In this document: in pieces, positions 45,728 through 55,172 of the stretch
How positions within the stretch are numbered: the stretch's first letter is position 1
Layout: each line of letters begins with the position of its first letter
Assembly (NCBI RefSeq): GCF_002807665.1
Contig: NZ_PEAY01000006.1
Location: forward strand, 62,001 to 126,000
Reading direction: 5' to 3'
DNA: 64,000 nt
DNA from: Neoalteromonas facilis
GTDB taxonomy: Bacteria > Pseudomonadota > Gammaproteobacteria > Enterobacterales > Alteromonadaceae
The notes under the pieces: model-generated
Databases searched by the model: none
Told to the model about the DNA's origin: nothing
The model's input: the letters and a program-made list of their open reading frames with translations, nothing else
Position numbers and translations under genes: made by a program

Positions 45728-46326
45728 TCTTCTAAGCTGATCCCTATATTGGTTGCGGCATCAGCCAGAGCCAGCTGGCGTAAGGTATCCGCCTCTGGCA
45801 ACGCTGAACCCTCGCTAAAATGCGCTAACAACGCTTGCTGGAATGCAACTTCTCGCTGCATTAAAGGATGCTGTTTAATCTGGTCATTGTCGATCTCACC
45901 TTCGGTTGCCAGTATGACCGCCTCAACACTACCTTGTGACAACTTGCTTACTGCCACCGCACCTTGCTCATCTTCACCACTCAGTAAACTCAGCGCGGCA
46001 ATCATCGACATCGCACAATCTATTGCTGGGTACACACCAAAATTATCATGCTCCGCGGGATCAGGGCTGATATCTTCAACTTTCTCTTTTAGCAACGAAA
46101 AATTGGTCGAAATTTTACGCTTCGCAAGTTGGGCCTCATACGCCAACCATACTTGCATCAGCGCTTTTTGCATTTGCGCTTCACCTTCGACCTCAGCAAT
46201 CTGGCAAAATAAGCTAAAATTGGGAACCTGCCGTTCTAGCATGGCGGCGCAAAAGCCAACCGCTGCAATTTTAGGTAATGCGCGCACCTGCGCAAATGTC
46301 GATAATTTTTTACCCGCTTGGGTCAT
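45724..46326 (-). CDS. yjaG: YjaG family protein (DUF416)
   Basis: A 200-residue soluble protein of the DUF416/YjaG family (E. coli 196), mostly helical. Family segments include VGFCAAMLERQVPNFSLF and YPAIDCAMSMIAALS. Function is not established. It overlaps the marC-family gene by four bases, so they are cotranscribed, and ends four bases into the convergent rsmD. Confidence 0.88.
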   Translation of the reverse strand: MTQAGKKLSTFAQVRALPKIAAVGFCAAMLERQVPNFSLFCQIAEVEGEAQMQKALMQVWLAYEAQLAKRKISTNFSLLKEKVEDISPDPAEHDNFGVYPAIDCAMSMIAALSLLSGEDEQGAVAVSKLSQGSVEAVILATEGEIDNDQIKQHPLMQREVAFQQALLAHFSEGSALPEADTLRQLALADAATNIGISLED

Positions 46327-46928
46327 GCGCTAATCTCCGCAGCATGCGCAATATAGGCACTGACTCCGTCAAGTAACATCTGTATTGCAATCATAATAAG
46401 GATCATCCCCATCAGCCTCTCCATCGCTGATAGACCTCGTTCTCCCAACAATTTTTGGAACAAACCAGAAAATAATAATATACCGGCTGATACCAGCCAC
46501 GCTGCAGACAGCGCTAAAGACCAGTCCAACATACGTGTAGGATCTTGATTACTCAGCAAGATCAAGGCTGCCAATGTGCTTGGCCCTGCAATCATCGGTA
46601 CTGCCAACGGCACTATAAAAGGCTCTTCGCCAACCGCTAATCCCGTTACGCCACCGGGTTGTGGGAAAATCATTTTGAGTCCAATTAAGAACAAAATAAC
46701 ACCACCCGCTATTCGAACGGTCTCTTGACCGACATTGAGGAAATTCAATATCGATTGCCCACTGAATAAAAATAAAAACAGGATAACAAGTGCAATTACC
46801 AGCTCTCTAACCAGTACGATACGGCGTCTAGCTGGGTCTATGCCTTTCAGCACAGAAGTGAAAATAGGCAGGTTGCCGAGCGGATCCATAATGAGGAACA
46901 ACATAACCGCTGCAGAAAGCGTATCCAT
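46323..46928 (-). CDS. MarC family inner membrane protein (YhgN-like)
   Basis: A 201-residue protein with six transmembrane helices. The family start AVMLFLIMDPLGNLPIF and the repeat-like PLAVPMIAGPSTLAALI match the MarC/YhgN family. Transport of small molecules has been suggested for the family but is not proven. GGAG lies six bases before the ATG. Confidence 0.92.
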   Translation of the reverse strand: MDTLSAAVMLFLIMDPLGNLPIFTSVLKGIDPARRRIVLVRELVIALVILFLFLFSGQSILNFLNVGQETVRIAGGVILFLIGLKMIFPQPGGVTGLAVGEEPFIVPLAVPMIAGPSTLAALILLSNQDPTRMLDWSLALSAAWLVSAGILLFSGLFQKLLGERGLSAMERLMGMILIMIAIQMLLDGVSAYIAHAAEISA

Positions 46929-47042
46929 TTTGACTCCGCAATAACCTGATTTGCCAATAAATTTGCACAGTATTATAGCGAAAATTGCGCTTACGGTTTA
47001 CATTAATAACGATCGTGTTGAAATTAACCAAAGGAACCGACT

Positions 47043-47225
47043 ATGAGTTTGATGTCAGTAAGCGAAGTTGCTGAATTTTTAGGGGTGCAAGAAATACGCG
47101 TAGAACGCCTTGAAAGAGAAAGCCTACTGATCGCCAAAGACAAAGATGGTAATGGCAAGCCAATGTTTGATAAAGGTGATGTTGAGCGCTACAAACAACT
47201 AGCTGAAAGACTTGGCGGCATCTAA
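47043..47225 (+). CDS. Small MerR-like / excisionase-type helix-turn-helix protein
   Basis: A 60-residue protein that is a single winged-helix unit of MerR/HTH_17 type: SVSEVAEFLGVQEIRVERLERESLL, then a wing KDKDGNGKPMFDKGDVERYKQLAERLG. A strong AAAGGA ribosome-binding site precedes the ATG. It has no effector domain. It sits alone between marC and pepB, convergent with pepB. It is a probable DNA-binding protein of unknown target. Confidence 0.82.
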   Translation: MSLMSVSEVAEFLGVQEIRVERLERESLLIAKDKDGNGKPMFDKGDVERYKQLAERLGGI

Positions 47226-47254
47226 CAATCAGGTTAAATGCCACCTCACATTAT

Positions 47255-48544
47255 TTATTTTCCATACTCGAGTAATGCGCGGGCTATGGTTCGTATACCC
47301 TGCCCCGTAGCGCCTGCTGGCATGATATTGGTAGCTGTTCCACTATAAGCTGCCGCTAGATCTAAATGTGCCCATCCTTTTCCATCATTGCCGACGAATC
47401 GTGATAAAAATCCAGCCGCGTTTGATGCGCCGCCTGCTCCGCCGCCTTTTACTGGTCGGCTATTAGCCGTATCCGCAAAGTTTGATGGACACTTTTCTTG
47501 GTGCCAAAGTTGCAGTGGCAATGGCCAGGTTAGTTCATTCTCATCACTCGCCCACGCCAACATATTGTTACGTAATTCATCATCCAATGTGAACAAGGCA
47601 TTGTACTCATTGCCAACTGCAGCCACTGCAGCACCGGTTAAGGTTGCCGCATCAATTATCAATGATGCTCCCGTTTCTGTTGCTGCCATTAAACCGTCGG
47701 CCAAAACCAGCCGACCTTCAGCATCGGTATTGACGATTTCAACGGTTAGGCCATTTTTATACGTCAGAATATCGCCCAATTTGTATGCATGGCCGCTGAT
47801 CAGGTTTTCAGCGCAACATAAAACAAGCTGAGTGCGCTGTTGCAATCCTTGCATAATCGCCAAGCCTAAGCCGCCAGTAACGGTTGCCGCACCACCCATA
47901 TCACATTTCATATCAAGCATGCCTTCGCTTGATTTAATGCTGTAACCACCGCTGTCGAAGGTAATACCTTTGCCCACAAGGCAAGCTTTTACAGGCGCCT
48001 CGCTGTCTCCAGTCGGGTTGTAGTCAAGCACTAACATGCATGGCTCACGTTCACTGCCACGCCCTACGTTGTAAATACCGGTCCAGCCCTCTTTTTCTAA
48101 TTCTTCACCGCGAATGATACGCGACGACACCTGTTCAGGTGCAAGAGATGTCAACCATTCCGCCGACTTCTCTGCCAAATAAACAGGACTCATTACTTCT
48201 GGTGTTTGATTGACTAAACCGCGTGTAAAAACCAAGGCGTTTAGGCGCTGTTCTAATAGTGCTTTATCTGCGTTTTCACAAAATGATAATTGGGTTTTAC
48301 CTTTATGTGACACAAAACTAACTGCGAACGCCCACTGCTGCTCAGCATGCCAATCACCACTAAGCTGGATTGCCGTGATGGCGTTTGCGTCTAGCAAACG
48401 CGCCGCTTTCTGGATTCGACGTAAATTTAGACCGTCGTCAAGCAAATGAATGTTTGCACCTGTTTGCTCAAACGATACCAAGGAGTCTTCCCGCCAAGCA
48501 CCGCTAGCAGGTTGCGTAGTTAAACGTAAACTAAAATCCGACAT
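47255..48544 (-). CDS. pepB: Peptidase B (M17 leucyl aminopeptidase family)
   Basis: A 429-residue cytosolic metallo-aminopeptidase matching E. coli PepB (427). The M17 signature NTDAEGRLVLADGL and metal/active-site segment VGKGITFDSGGYSIKSSEGM are intact. It is shorter at the N-terminus than PepA, as expected for PepB. It is divergent from sfsA. Confidence 0.95.
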   Translation of the reverse strand: MSDFSLRLTTQPASGAWREDSLVSFEQTGANIHLLDDGLNLRRIQKAARLLDANAITAIQLSGDWHAEQQWAFAVSFVSHKGKTQLSFCENADKALLEQRLNALVFTRGLVNQTPEVMSPVYLAEKSAEWLTSLAPEQVSSRIIRGEELEKEGWTGIYNVGRGSEREPCMLVLDYNPTGDSEAPVKACLVGKGITFDSGGYSIKSSEGMLDMKCDMGGAATVTGGLGLAIMQGLQQRTQLVLCCAENLISGHAYKLGDILTYKNGLTVEIVNTDAEGRLVLADGLMAATETGASLIIDAATLTGAAVAAVGNEYNALFTLDDELRNNMLAWASDENELTWPLPLQLWHQEKCPSNFADTANSRPVKGGGAGGASNAAGFLSRFVGNDGKGWAHLDLAAAYSGTATNIMPAGATGQGIRTIARALLEYGK

Positions 48545-48601
48545 TATTAGCCCTTTTTGCTATTCTTGCGCGCTACTGTAACAAACCTATATCAGGATTC
48601 C

Positions 48602-49309
48602 ATGGATTTCGAATCAGAACTGCTACCCGGTACCTTGATTAGGCGCTACAAGCGCTTTTTTGCTGAAATACTGCTCGATAGTGGTGACACTATTATTGCA
48701 CATTGTGCCAATACAGGCGCCATGACGGGTTGCGCAGAGCCTGGTTTTCGAGTGTGGGTCAGCCCCGCTAATAATCCTAAACGAAAACTGCAATACACTT
48801 GGGAATTAGTGGAAAACCAGCGTGGCGAACTGATCGGAATCAATACCAATCGTGCCAATAAGATCGTCAGTCATGCACTGAAGCATCAGCTTATACCAGA
48901 ACTAGCGGCATTTGATATTGTCCGGCCAGAATACAAACCTGACGGCGCAGCATCTCGATTTGATTTTTTGTTAAGACAAACAAACAATACGGAGCAATGC
49001 CTGTTGGAGGTCAAATCACTCACTCTGTGTGAACAACACACCGGATATTTTCCCGATGCAGTCACAACGCGCGGCGCAAAACACTGCAATGAACTGGCAT
49101 CATTACGCAGTGATTCGCAACGCTGCGTTCTATTGTTTTGTGTACAACACACAGGTGTTGAAAAAGTAACTGTCGCTGAACACATTGACCCTGCTTATGC
49201 CTCTGCACTGCGGCATGCCGTGGATAATGGACTTGAAGTCATGGCCTATCTCTGCTCTATTACACAAGAAAAAATCTTTATAAATCAAAAGCTCACTATT
49301 GCTTTGTGA
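48602..49309 (+). CDS. sfsA: Sugar fermentation stimulation protein SfsA
   Basis: A 235-residue protein matching E. coli SfsA (234), a DNA-binding/nuclease-fold protein linked to maltose metabolism. Family segments: LIRRYKRFFAEI, HCANTGAMTGCAEPG, RFDFLL, CLLEVKSLTL and FPDAVTTRGAKH. I start at ATG 48602 (AGGA five bases upstream). It precedes dksA, as in E. coli. Confidence 0.95.
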   Translation: MDFESELLPGTLIRRYKRFFAEILLDSGDTIIAHCANTGAMTGCAEPGFRVWVSPANNPKRKLQYTWELVENQRGELIGINTNRANKIVSHALKHQLIPELAAFDIVRPEYKPDGAASRFDFLLRQTNNTEQCLLEVKSLTLCEQHTGYFPDAVTTRGAKHCNELASLRSDSQRCVLLFCVQHTGVEKVTVAEHIDPAYASALRHAVDNGLEVMAYLCSITQEKIFINQKLTIAL

Positions 49310-49535
49310 AAAAATTGTTGATTTTTGTAATAACAACGCCATATTTGCCGCTTGTTTTTAAAACGGTCAGCGCAATATCTATACAGTTTTGTCGTCTGAT
49401 CGATGCATAGTCTCGTTTACATCTTTCAATAAGTCGCTGGAAATAGAGGCAGAGTTTAGGGTATTGTCAGTCGTACATGTTGCCTAAACGTCATGTGAGA
49501 TGATGTGATGGATTTGATTCTGGGAGAAGTGTCAT

Positions 49536-49985
49536 ATGCCAACAACAAAAGAAATTAAGCCACTCGGTCTATTGGCATTAGCCGGACTTGAGCCTTACCA
49601 AGAAGGCAAAGGCGAAGAGTATATGAATGAGAAGCAGATGGAGCATTTCCGTCTGATCCTCAAAGCATGGCGTGATCAGCTACGCGAAGAAGTCGATCGC
49701 ACAGTAACTCATATGAAAGATGAAGCAGCAAACTTCCCGGATCCGGTTGACAGAGCCGCACAGGAAGAAGAGTTTAGCTTAGAGCTGCGTACGCGTGACC
49801 GTGAACGTAAGCTGATTAAGAAAATCGAGAAAACCCTAAAGCGCATCGAAGATGACGATTTTGGTTTCTGTGATTCCTGTGGGATAGAAATCGGCATCCG
49901 CCGCCTTGAAGCACGCCCTACAGCTGATCTTTGCATTGATTGTAAGACGATGGCAGAAATCAAGGAAAAGCAACTACAAGGGTAA
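49536..49985 (+). CDS. dksA: RNA polymerase-binding transcription factor DksA
   Basis: A 149-residue protein acting with ppGpp at RNA polymerase. The coiled-coil tip acidic residues lie in [18 protein letters not shown]. The four-cysteine zinc finger is CDSCG…CIDCK. Length and sequence closely match E. coli DksA (151). GGGAGA precedes the ATG. The 226-base region upstream (49310-49535) holds no ORF and is presumably its promoter. A terminator follows. Confidence 0.98.
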   Translation: MPTTKEIKPLGLLALAGLEPYQEGKGEEYMNEKQMEHFRLILKAWRDQLREEVDRTVTHMKDEAANFPDPVDRAAQEEEFSLELRTRDRERKLIKKIEKTLKRIEDDDFGFCDSCGIEIGIRRLEARPTADLCIDCKTMAEIKEKQLQG

Positions 49986-50025
49986 TACGGCAAGAAAATG
50001 CTACGTATTCAGCTCGAATTGCTGC

Positions 50026-50060
50026 AAAAAGCTGCACTGGGAAACCTGTGCAGCTTTTTT
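50026..50060 (+). terminator. Rho-independent terminator of dksA
   Basis: AGCTGCAC, a ten-base loop, then GTGCAGCT and T7. It ends 11 bases before the gluQRS ATG, so gluQRS expression depends on read-through or on a promoter within this hairpin region. Confidence 0.9.
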
Positions 50061-50071
50061 TGTGAGTTCCC

Positions 50072-50959
50072 ATGACCCTGCGTTCTGAATATGTAGGCCG
50101 ATTTGCTCCTTCACCAAGCGGTCCTTTACATTTAGGCTCCCTTTCCACCGCATTGTGCAGCTATCTCCATGCTCATCAGCATGAAGGCAGATGGTTGCTT
50201 AGAATTGAGGATATTGACCAACCCCGGTGCGTAGCGGGTGCAGATGAAGCTATTGTGGCTACATTACAAGCTCACGGACTACACTGGGACGGTGAGCTAA
50301 CCTATCAAACTGATTTTTTAGCCGAATACCAACAAGCACTCGATACGCTCGAGACTGCAACATACCCTTGCGATTGCACTCGCGCACAAATTAAGACACG
50401 CACTTCTTCAGGCGTCTATGATGGGCATTGTCGCCAGAAAAAAATGCTAGCAAAACCCAATGCGCTGCGCTTTCGTCATAATGAACACATTGCCACGTTC
50501 ACCGACTCACTGTTTGGCAAGGTTTGCGTTGAGGATGCACACTGCCTCGATGATTTTATTGTGAAAAGAAAAGACGGCCTGTTCGCCTATAACCTAGTGG
50601 TTGTGGTCGACGATATCAGGCAAGGTGTCAATCATATTGTGCGCGGCGCTGATCTCATAGACACTACGCCCAGTCACCTGGCCCTCTACCGAGCGTTGAA
50701 ACAGCCCCCACCACACTATATGCATGTTCCGGTTTTATGTACTGCACCCAATACGAAACTAAGTAAACAAAACCATGCGCCCGCTATTGATGACACAGTA
50801 GCAAATAGTAACCTGCATCAGGTTTTAACCTTGCTCGGGTTTAAGCTGCCAAGAAAAGACGATCTATCGAGTGTATCGGCTACACTTGAATGGGCAAAAC
50901 AACATGCTTTAATAGATAACCTCACGCCAAAACGCGAAATTATTGTCGAATCGCTCTAA
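50072..50959 (+). CDS. gluQ: Glutamyl-Q tRNA(Asp) synthetase
   Basis: A 295-residue paralogue of the GluRS catalytic domain that attaches glutamate to queuosine at the tRNA-Asp anticodon. The class I signatures are HLGS in RFAPSPSGPLHLGSL (HIGH motif) and KLSKQN (KMSKS motif). The zinc-binding region has CDCTR and GHC. No anticodon-binding domain is present, as expected. E. coli GluQ is 308 residues, and the order dksA-gluQ-pcnB is the same. Confidence 0.96.
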   Translation: MTLRSEYVGRFAPSPSGPLHLGSLSTALCSYLHAHQHEGRWLLRIEDIDQPRCVAGADEAIVATLQAHGLHWDGELTYQTDFLAEYQQALDTLETATYPCDCTRAQIKTRTSSGVYDGHCRQKKMLAKPNALRFRHNEHIATFTDSLFGKVCVEDAHCLDDFIVKRKDGLFAYNLVVVVDDIRQGVNHIVRGADLIDTTPSHLALYRALKQPPPHYMHVPVLCTAPNTKLSKQNHAPAIDDTVANSNLHQVLTLLGFKLPRKDDLSSVSATLEWAKQHALIDNLTPKREIIVESL

Positions 50960-51013
50960 CAGGCTTATTATATGCGGCCAATGAGAGTAGCCCCCCACTA
51001 GGAGCTAAGGCGT

Positions 51014-52399
51014 ATCATCAGTAAAGTTATAAATCGGGTCAAAAATGCGCTCACTGGCCAAGGCCCCAAGAACACCGACAGCGGTTTGGCCGACTTACGT
51101 CCAGTGATAATCCCTCGCGCTGATCATCCAGTGACCCGAAAAGAAATCAGTGACAATGCGCTAAAAGTGCTCTACCGCTTAAATAATGCGGGATACGAGG
51201 CATACCTCGTGGGCGGATGTATTCGCGACATCATGTTAGGCAAGCACCCAAAGGACTTTGACGTTGTAACCAATGCAACGCCTGAACAAGTGCAAGCACA
51301 GTTCAAAAATTGTCGCCTGATTGGTCGACGCTTTCGACTTGCGCATATCGTGTTTGGGCGAGAGATCATTGAAGTTGCAACGTTCCGAGGCCACCACGAT
51401 GCCGACAACAAAAAAACTGAACTGAGCAAACAATCTGAGCACGGTCAGTTAATGCGTGACAATGTATTTGGCACTATCGATGAGGATGCCCAGCGCAGAG
51501 ATTTTACGATAAACGCTATGTACTACAGCGTAGCCGACTATAGCGTCACCGATTTTGCCAACGGTGTAAGTGCCATTAAAAACCGTGAAATTGAATTAAT
51601 TGGTCATCCTGAAACGCGTTACCGCGAAGATCCGGTCCGTATGTTACGTGCGGTGCGATTCGCGGCAAAGCTTGATATGCATATCACCGAGCGAACTGGG
51701 GAACCTATCCTTGCCCTGTCGGGTTTATTAAGCAATATACCGCCCGCTCGATTGTTTGAAGAATATTTAAAGCTCTTTTTAGCTGGGAAAGCGTTTGATA
51801 CCTTTAAATTGCTGCTTGAATACAAACTGTTTTATCCGCTCTTTCCCTGCTTGGAGGGAGCCATACATAATGAAAGTAGTCGTGAATATCAGCTGATTGA
51901 GCAAGTACTAAAAAATACTGACAACCGAATCAATAATGAACTGCGGGTAACACCAGCCTTCTTGCTGGCAGCCTTTTTGTGGTACCCGTTAGAAGAACGC
52001 CATCAGAAATTGATGAGTGAGTCAGGACTACAACCTCATGACGCATTTAATATCGCCATGAATGACGTGCTGACCGCTCAAACTCGACGGATCATGATCC
52101 CGAAACGATTCACCACCACCATGCGCGAGATTTGGCAGTTGCAATGGCGCTTACCCAAACGATTTGGTAGACGAGCACAAACTTTGTTCACCCACCCACG
52201 CTTCAGAGCCGCCTATGATTTTATGCTGTTAAGAGGTCAGATCGAGGGTGGTCAAAGTCACGAAATCGCTCAATGGTGGACTGATTTCCAGAATGCTGAT
52301 GCAGAAGGGCGCAAGAAAATGGCTAATAGCGGTGCCAAGAAGCCTCGCAGACGCCAACAACAAAGACGCAAACCGCGGACAAAAAATACCGATGCATGA
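51014..52399 (+). CDS. pcnB: Poly(A) polymerase I, apparently starting at an AUC codon
   Basis: A 461-residue nucleotidyltransferase that adds poly(A) tails to RNA. The active site GG…R…DFDV is VGGCIRDIMLGKHPKDFDVV, followed by GRRFRLAHIVFG, RRDFTINAMYY and RYREDPVRMLRAVRFAAKL. The first ATG/GTG/TTG-type start in frame is TTG 51086, but the frame is open back to 51002 and encodes IISKVINRVKNAL. This aligns residue for residue with the E. coli start MFTRVANFCRKVL if ATC at 51014 is the start. E. coli pcnB is known to start at AUU. Shine-Dalgarno-like TAGGAG and AAGG precede 51014. Confidence 0.93.
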   Translation: MISKVINRVKNALTGQGPKNTDSGLADLRPVIIPRADHPVTRKEISDNALKVLYRLNNAGYEAYLVGGCIRDIMLGKHPKDFDVVTNATPEQVQAQFKNCRLIGRRFRLAHIVFGREIIEVATFRGHHDADNKKTELSKQSEHGQLMRDNVFGTIDEDAQRRDFTINAMYYSVADYSVTDFANGVSAIKNREIELIGHPETRYREDPVRMLRAVRFAAKLDMHITERTGEPILALSGLLSNIPPARLFEEYLKLFLAGKAFDTFKLLLEYKLFYPLFPCLEGAIHNESSREYQLIEQVLKNTDNRINNELRVTPAFLLAAFLWYPLEERHQKLMSESGLQPHDAFNIAMNDVLTAQTRRIMIPKRFTTTMREIWQLQWRLPKRFGRRAQTLFTHPRFRAAYDFMLLRGQIEGGQSHEIAQWWTDFQNADAEGRKKMANSGAKKPRRRQQQRRKPRTKNTDA

Positions 52400-52922
52400 A
52401 CAAGTGTTTGTTGGCTTGGGTAGTAATATTCCCAATCCAAAATATGGTTCGCCTGAAGAGCAAATAAAAGAAGCCATTCACATTATTTCGCAGCAGCCTG
52501 ACGTGACGCTCGTGCAGGCATCATCTCTGTACAAAAGTGCCCCTATGGGTCCTCAAGATCAGGATGATTACGTCAATGCCGTTGTCCATATCAGCTGCAC
52601 GTGCACTGCCGATGCGTTGCTCGACACATTACAACAGATTGAACAAGCATTTGGTCGCGAACGTAAGCAAGACCGCTGGGGACCGCGTACAATGGACTTG
52701 GATATTTTGTTGTTTGACCAGCAAATTATCCAAACAAAGCGACTAACAGTGCCACATTATGGCTTGGCAGGGCGAGAATTTGTGTTGGTTCCACTGTTTG
52801 AACTAGCGCCCGACATGGTCATGCCCGACGGGCGGCCAATCGCCATGTGGGTCACTGAATGTTCACTTAAGGGTTTACGACGCATTCGACATGAATCAGA
52901 AGTAGAGGAGACTAACTCGTGA
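52392..52922 (+). CDS. folK: Hydroxymethyl-dihydropterin pyrophosphokinase FolK
   Basis: A 176-residue enzyme that pyrophosphorylates 6-hydroxymethyl-7,8-dihydropterin in folate synthesis. The signatures are [11 protein letters not shown], the ASSLYKS segment and the metal/ATP motif [15 protein letters not shown]. It starts at ATG 52392 and overlaps pcnB by eight bases. The frame is open further upstream inside pcnB but has no family similarity there. It is coupled to panB by GTGA. Confidence 0.96.
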   Translation: MHEQVFVGLGSNIPNPKYGSPEEQIKEAIHIISQQPDVTLVQASSLYKSAPMGPQDQDDYVNAVVHISCTCTADALLDTLQQIEQAFGRERKQDRWGPRTMDLDILLFDQQIIQTKRLTVPHYGLAGREFVLVPLFELAPDMVMPDGRPIAMWVTECSLKGLRRIRHESEVEETNS

Positions 52923-53713
52923 AAAAAGTAACCGTTGCCAGTTTGCTAAAAAGCAAACAACAAGGGGAAAAGATTTCAGCGCTGACGGCGTATGACGCGA
53001 GTTTCGCCAAACTTTTCGATGACGCGGGGGTTGATATCATCTTGATTGGTGATTCATTGGGCATGGTGTTGCACGGTCAGGATAGTACCCTTGCCGTCAC
53101 AACAGATGACATTGCCTATCACACTCGTTCCGTTAGAGCGGGCGCTCAACGAGCACTCGTTGTCGCTGATATGCCATTTATGACGTACTCGACTCCTGAG
53201 CAAGCGTATCAGGAAGCCGCTAAATTAATGGCAAGCGGAGCCAATATGGTGAAGCTCGAAGGTGGTGAATGGCTCCAAGGCACTATTCAAGGCTTGGTAG
53301 AACGTGGTGTACCCGTGTGTGGGCATATTGGGCTTACGCCACAGTCAGTTAACGTATTTGGTGGCTTTAAAGTTCAGGGCCGCGATGATGACAAAGCACA
53401 AGCACTGGTTGAGTCAGCGAAAGCGCTAGAGTCTGCCGGTGCTCAGTTGTTGGTTATCGAATGTGTGCCGACACAAGTGGGCAAGCGTATTTCCGAAGCG
53501 GTTAATATACCGGTAATAGGTATTGGCGCAGGCGTGCATTGTGATGGTCAAATACTGGTCATGCACGATATGCTGGGCATTAGCGCCAACTATATGCCCA
53601 AGTTTTCCAAGAATTACCTGACTGTCACAGGCGATATTCCCAGTGCGGTGACACAATTTATCGATGATGTAAAAGCCGGTGTATTTCCAGATGCCAGCCA
53701 CAGTTTCGATTAA
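52919..53713 (+). CDS. panB: 3-methyl-2-oxobutanoate hydroxymethyltransferase PanB
   Basis: A 264-residue enzyme equal in length to E. coli PanB. It makes ketopantoate from 2-oxoisovalerate and methylene-tetrahydrofolate. Conserved blocks: [37 protein letters not shown] and GHIGLTPQS. The start is GTG, overlapping the folK stop as GTGA, with AGAGGAG nine bases upstream. Confidence 0.98.
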   Translation: MKKVTVASLLKSKQQGEKISALTAYDASFAKLFDDAGVDIILIGDSLGMVLHGQDSTLAVTTDDIAYHTRSVRAGAQRALVVADMPFMTYSTPEQAYQEAAKLMASGANMVKLEGGEWLQGTIQGLVERGVPVCGHIGLTPQSVNVFGGFKVQGRDDDKAQALVESAKALESAGAQLLVIECVPTQVGKRISEAVNIPVIGIGAGVHCDGQILVMHDMLGISANYMPKFSKNYLTVTGDIPSAVTQFIDDVKAGVFPDASHSFD

Positions 53714-53741
53714 TTGACTACCGAAAAGCTAGAGATTACAT

Positions 53742-54593
53742 ATGCAAGTTATAGAGAACATTACAGCATTGCGCGAGCTTAGACGGACTTGGCAACTCAA
53801 AGGTGACGTTATCGCGTTTGTCCCAACCATGGGTAATCTTCACGATGGTCATTTAAAGCTGGTCAAACGGGCTAAATCGGAAGCTGATATTGTTGTCGTT
53901 TCAATTTTCGTTAATCCTTTGCAATTCGGCCCGGATGAAGATTTAGATGCCTATCCTCGCACGATGCAAGATGATCTTGCAGCACTTGAGGCACTGGGTG
54001 TTGATGTTGTCTTTACCCCCACCGCAGACGACATATATTCACGCGGTCTGGAACAACAAACCTTTGTTGAAGTACCGGGTTTGTCTTATATGGTTTGCGG
54101 TGCTAGCCGTCCAGGTCATTTCCGAGGTGTTGCAACTATTGTTTGCAAACTATTCAATATGGTTCAGCCCAATAAAGCCTATTTTGGTGAGAAAGACTTT
54201 CAACAGTTGCAAGTCATCAAAGCGATGGTGACTGACCTTTCAATGAATCTAGAAATCTTCGGTGTGCCAACAGAGCGTGAAAATGACGGCTTAGCCATGA
54301 GCTCACGCAATGGATATCTCACTAGCGAACAACGCACAATCGCGCCGTTTTTGTATCGCTGTATTTGCAATATAGCGGACAATATCCAACAAGGCCGACA
54401 TGACTACAGCGCCATGATCACAGAAGCAAAAGCCGAGTTGCTGGCGAAAGGTTTTAAGCCTGACTACATTGAGGTACGTGCGGCTGAAACATTGCTGCAC
54501 CCTGGACATGAAGACAAACACTTGGTGGTATTGGCTGCAGCGTTTCTAGGTAAAACGCGCCTTATTGATAATATTCAGGTGACCGTTAACTAA
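53742..54593 (+). CDS. panC: Pantothenate synthetase PanC
   Basis: A 283-residue enzyme joining pantoate and beta-alanine (E. coli 283). Signatures: [14 protein letters not shown] (HIGH-like), [37 protein letters not shown] and [10 protein letters not shown]. It lies 28 bases after panB. Its stop overlaps the convergent hypothetical gene by eight bases. Confidence 0.98.
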   Translation: MQVIENITALRELRRTWQLKGDVIAFVPTMGNLHDGHLKLVKRAKSEADIVVVSIFVNPLQFGPDEDLDAYPRTMQDDLAALEALGVDVVFTPTADDIYSRGLEQQTFVEVPGLSYMVCGASRPGHFRGVATIVCKLFNMVQPNKAYFGEKDFQQLQVIKAMVTDLSMNLEIFGVPTERENDGLAMSSRNGYLTSEQRTIAPFLYRCICNIADNIQQGRHDYSAMITEAKAELLAKGFKPDYIEVRAAETLLHPGHEDKHLVVLAAAFLGKTRLIDNIQVTVN

Positions 54594-55083
54594 ACCAGCG
54601 AATGCCATGTTCAGCCGCTGCGGAGCGATCTTGTGACAGCACGAGTTTAGTCAAACGTTCAGTTTCATCACGTAACGCGGTGTCAAAACCAATGAAGCTA
54701 TACGCCACTTCTCGTTGCTCTTCGCTATAGCAGGCATGTTCAACGGGTGAAGCTGAAAACATCAATACTAACCCTTGTATGACCCGTTGAACCTTTTCAT
54801 TTTCTTCTGGCAAAATAAAAGCTGTTCTCGCCGGTAGAACTGGCGCAGTTTCCCCATTCACCAAATCGGAAATCTCAGTAGCGTAACTTAACTCGCCGTC
54901 GATGTCGGTGCATGCGGTTAAATCGTAATAGCAGTTCATGCCGAAAGAAAAATCACTGTCTTCCAACATGGCTTGTAAAAATCGTAATCCATGCTCTAAA
55001 CCAATAGCCCCGAGTGCCCATACAAGCATTGCATTGTTCGGCTGGGAAATTTTATACGCTATTGCTGGACTCAACACATTCAC
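54586..55083 (-). CDS. Hypothetical protein between panC and panP
   Basis: A 165-residue soluble acidic protein that I do not recognise. Its only notable segments are [20 protein letters not shown] (helical) and [20 protein letters not shown]. No signal peptide, membrane segment or catalytic motif is visible. It overlaps panC convergently by eight bases and is co-directional with panP, 89 bases downstream of it. Codon use looks like its neighbours, and the length and composition support a real gene. Confidence 0.65.
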   Translation of the reverse strand: MNVLSPAIAYKISQPNNAMLVWALGAIGLEHGLRFLQAMLEDSDFSFGMNCYYDLTACTDIDGELSYATEISDLVNGETAPVLPARTAFILPEENEKVQRVIQGLVLMFSASPVEHACYSEEQREVAYSFIGFDTALRDETERLTKLVLSQDRSAAAEHGIRWFS

Positions 55084-55172
55084 TCAACATATCTATACCA
55101 CACAATACAAACCTAATGCGCGATGTAGGCTGAGTCAAGTTAGACATTAGTAGAGGAAAACAACGAGTGAGT

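Noticed and set aside
50026-50071. Hairpin between dksA and gluQRS as an attenuator of gluQRS
   Set aside because: The stem and T-run are a standard dksA terminator; nothing in the sequence shows a competing anti-terminator structure.
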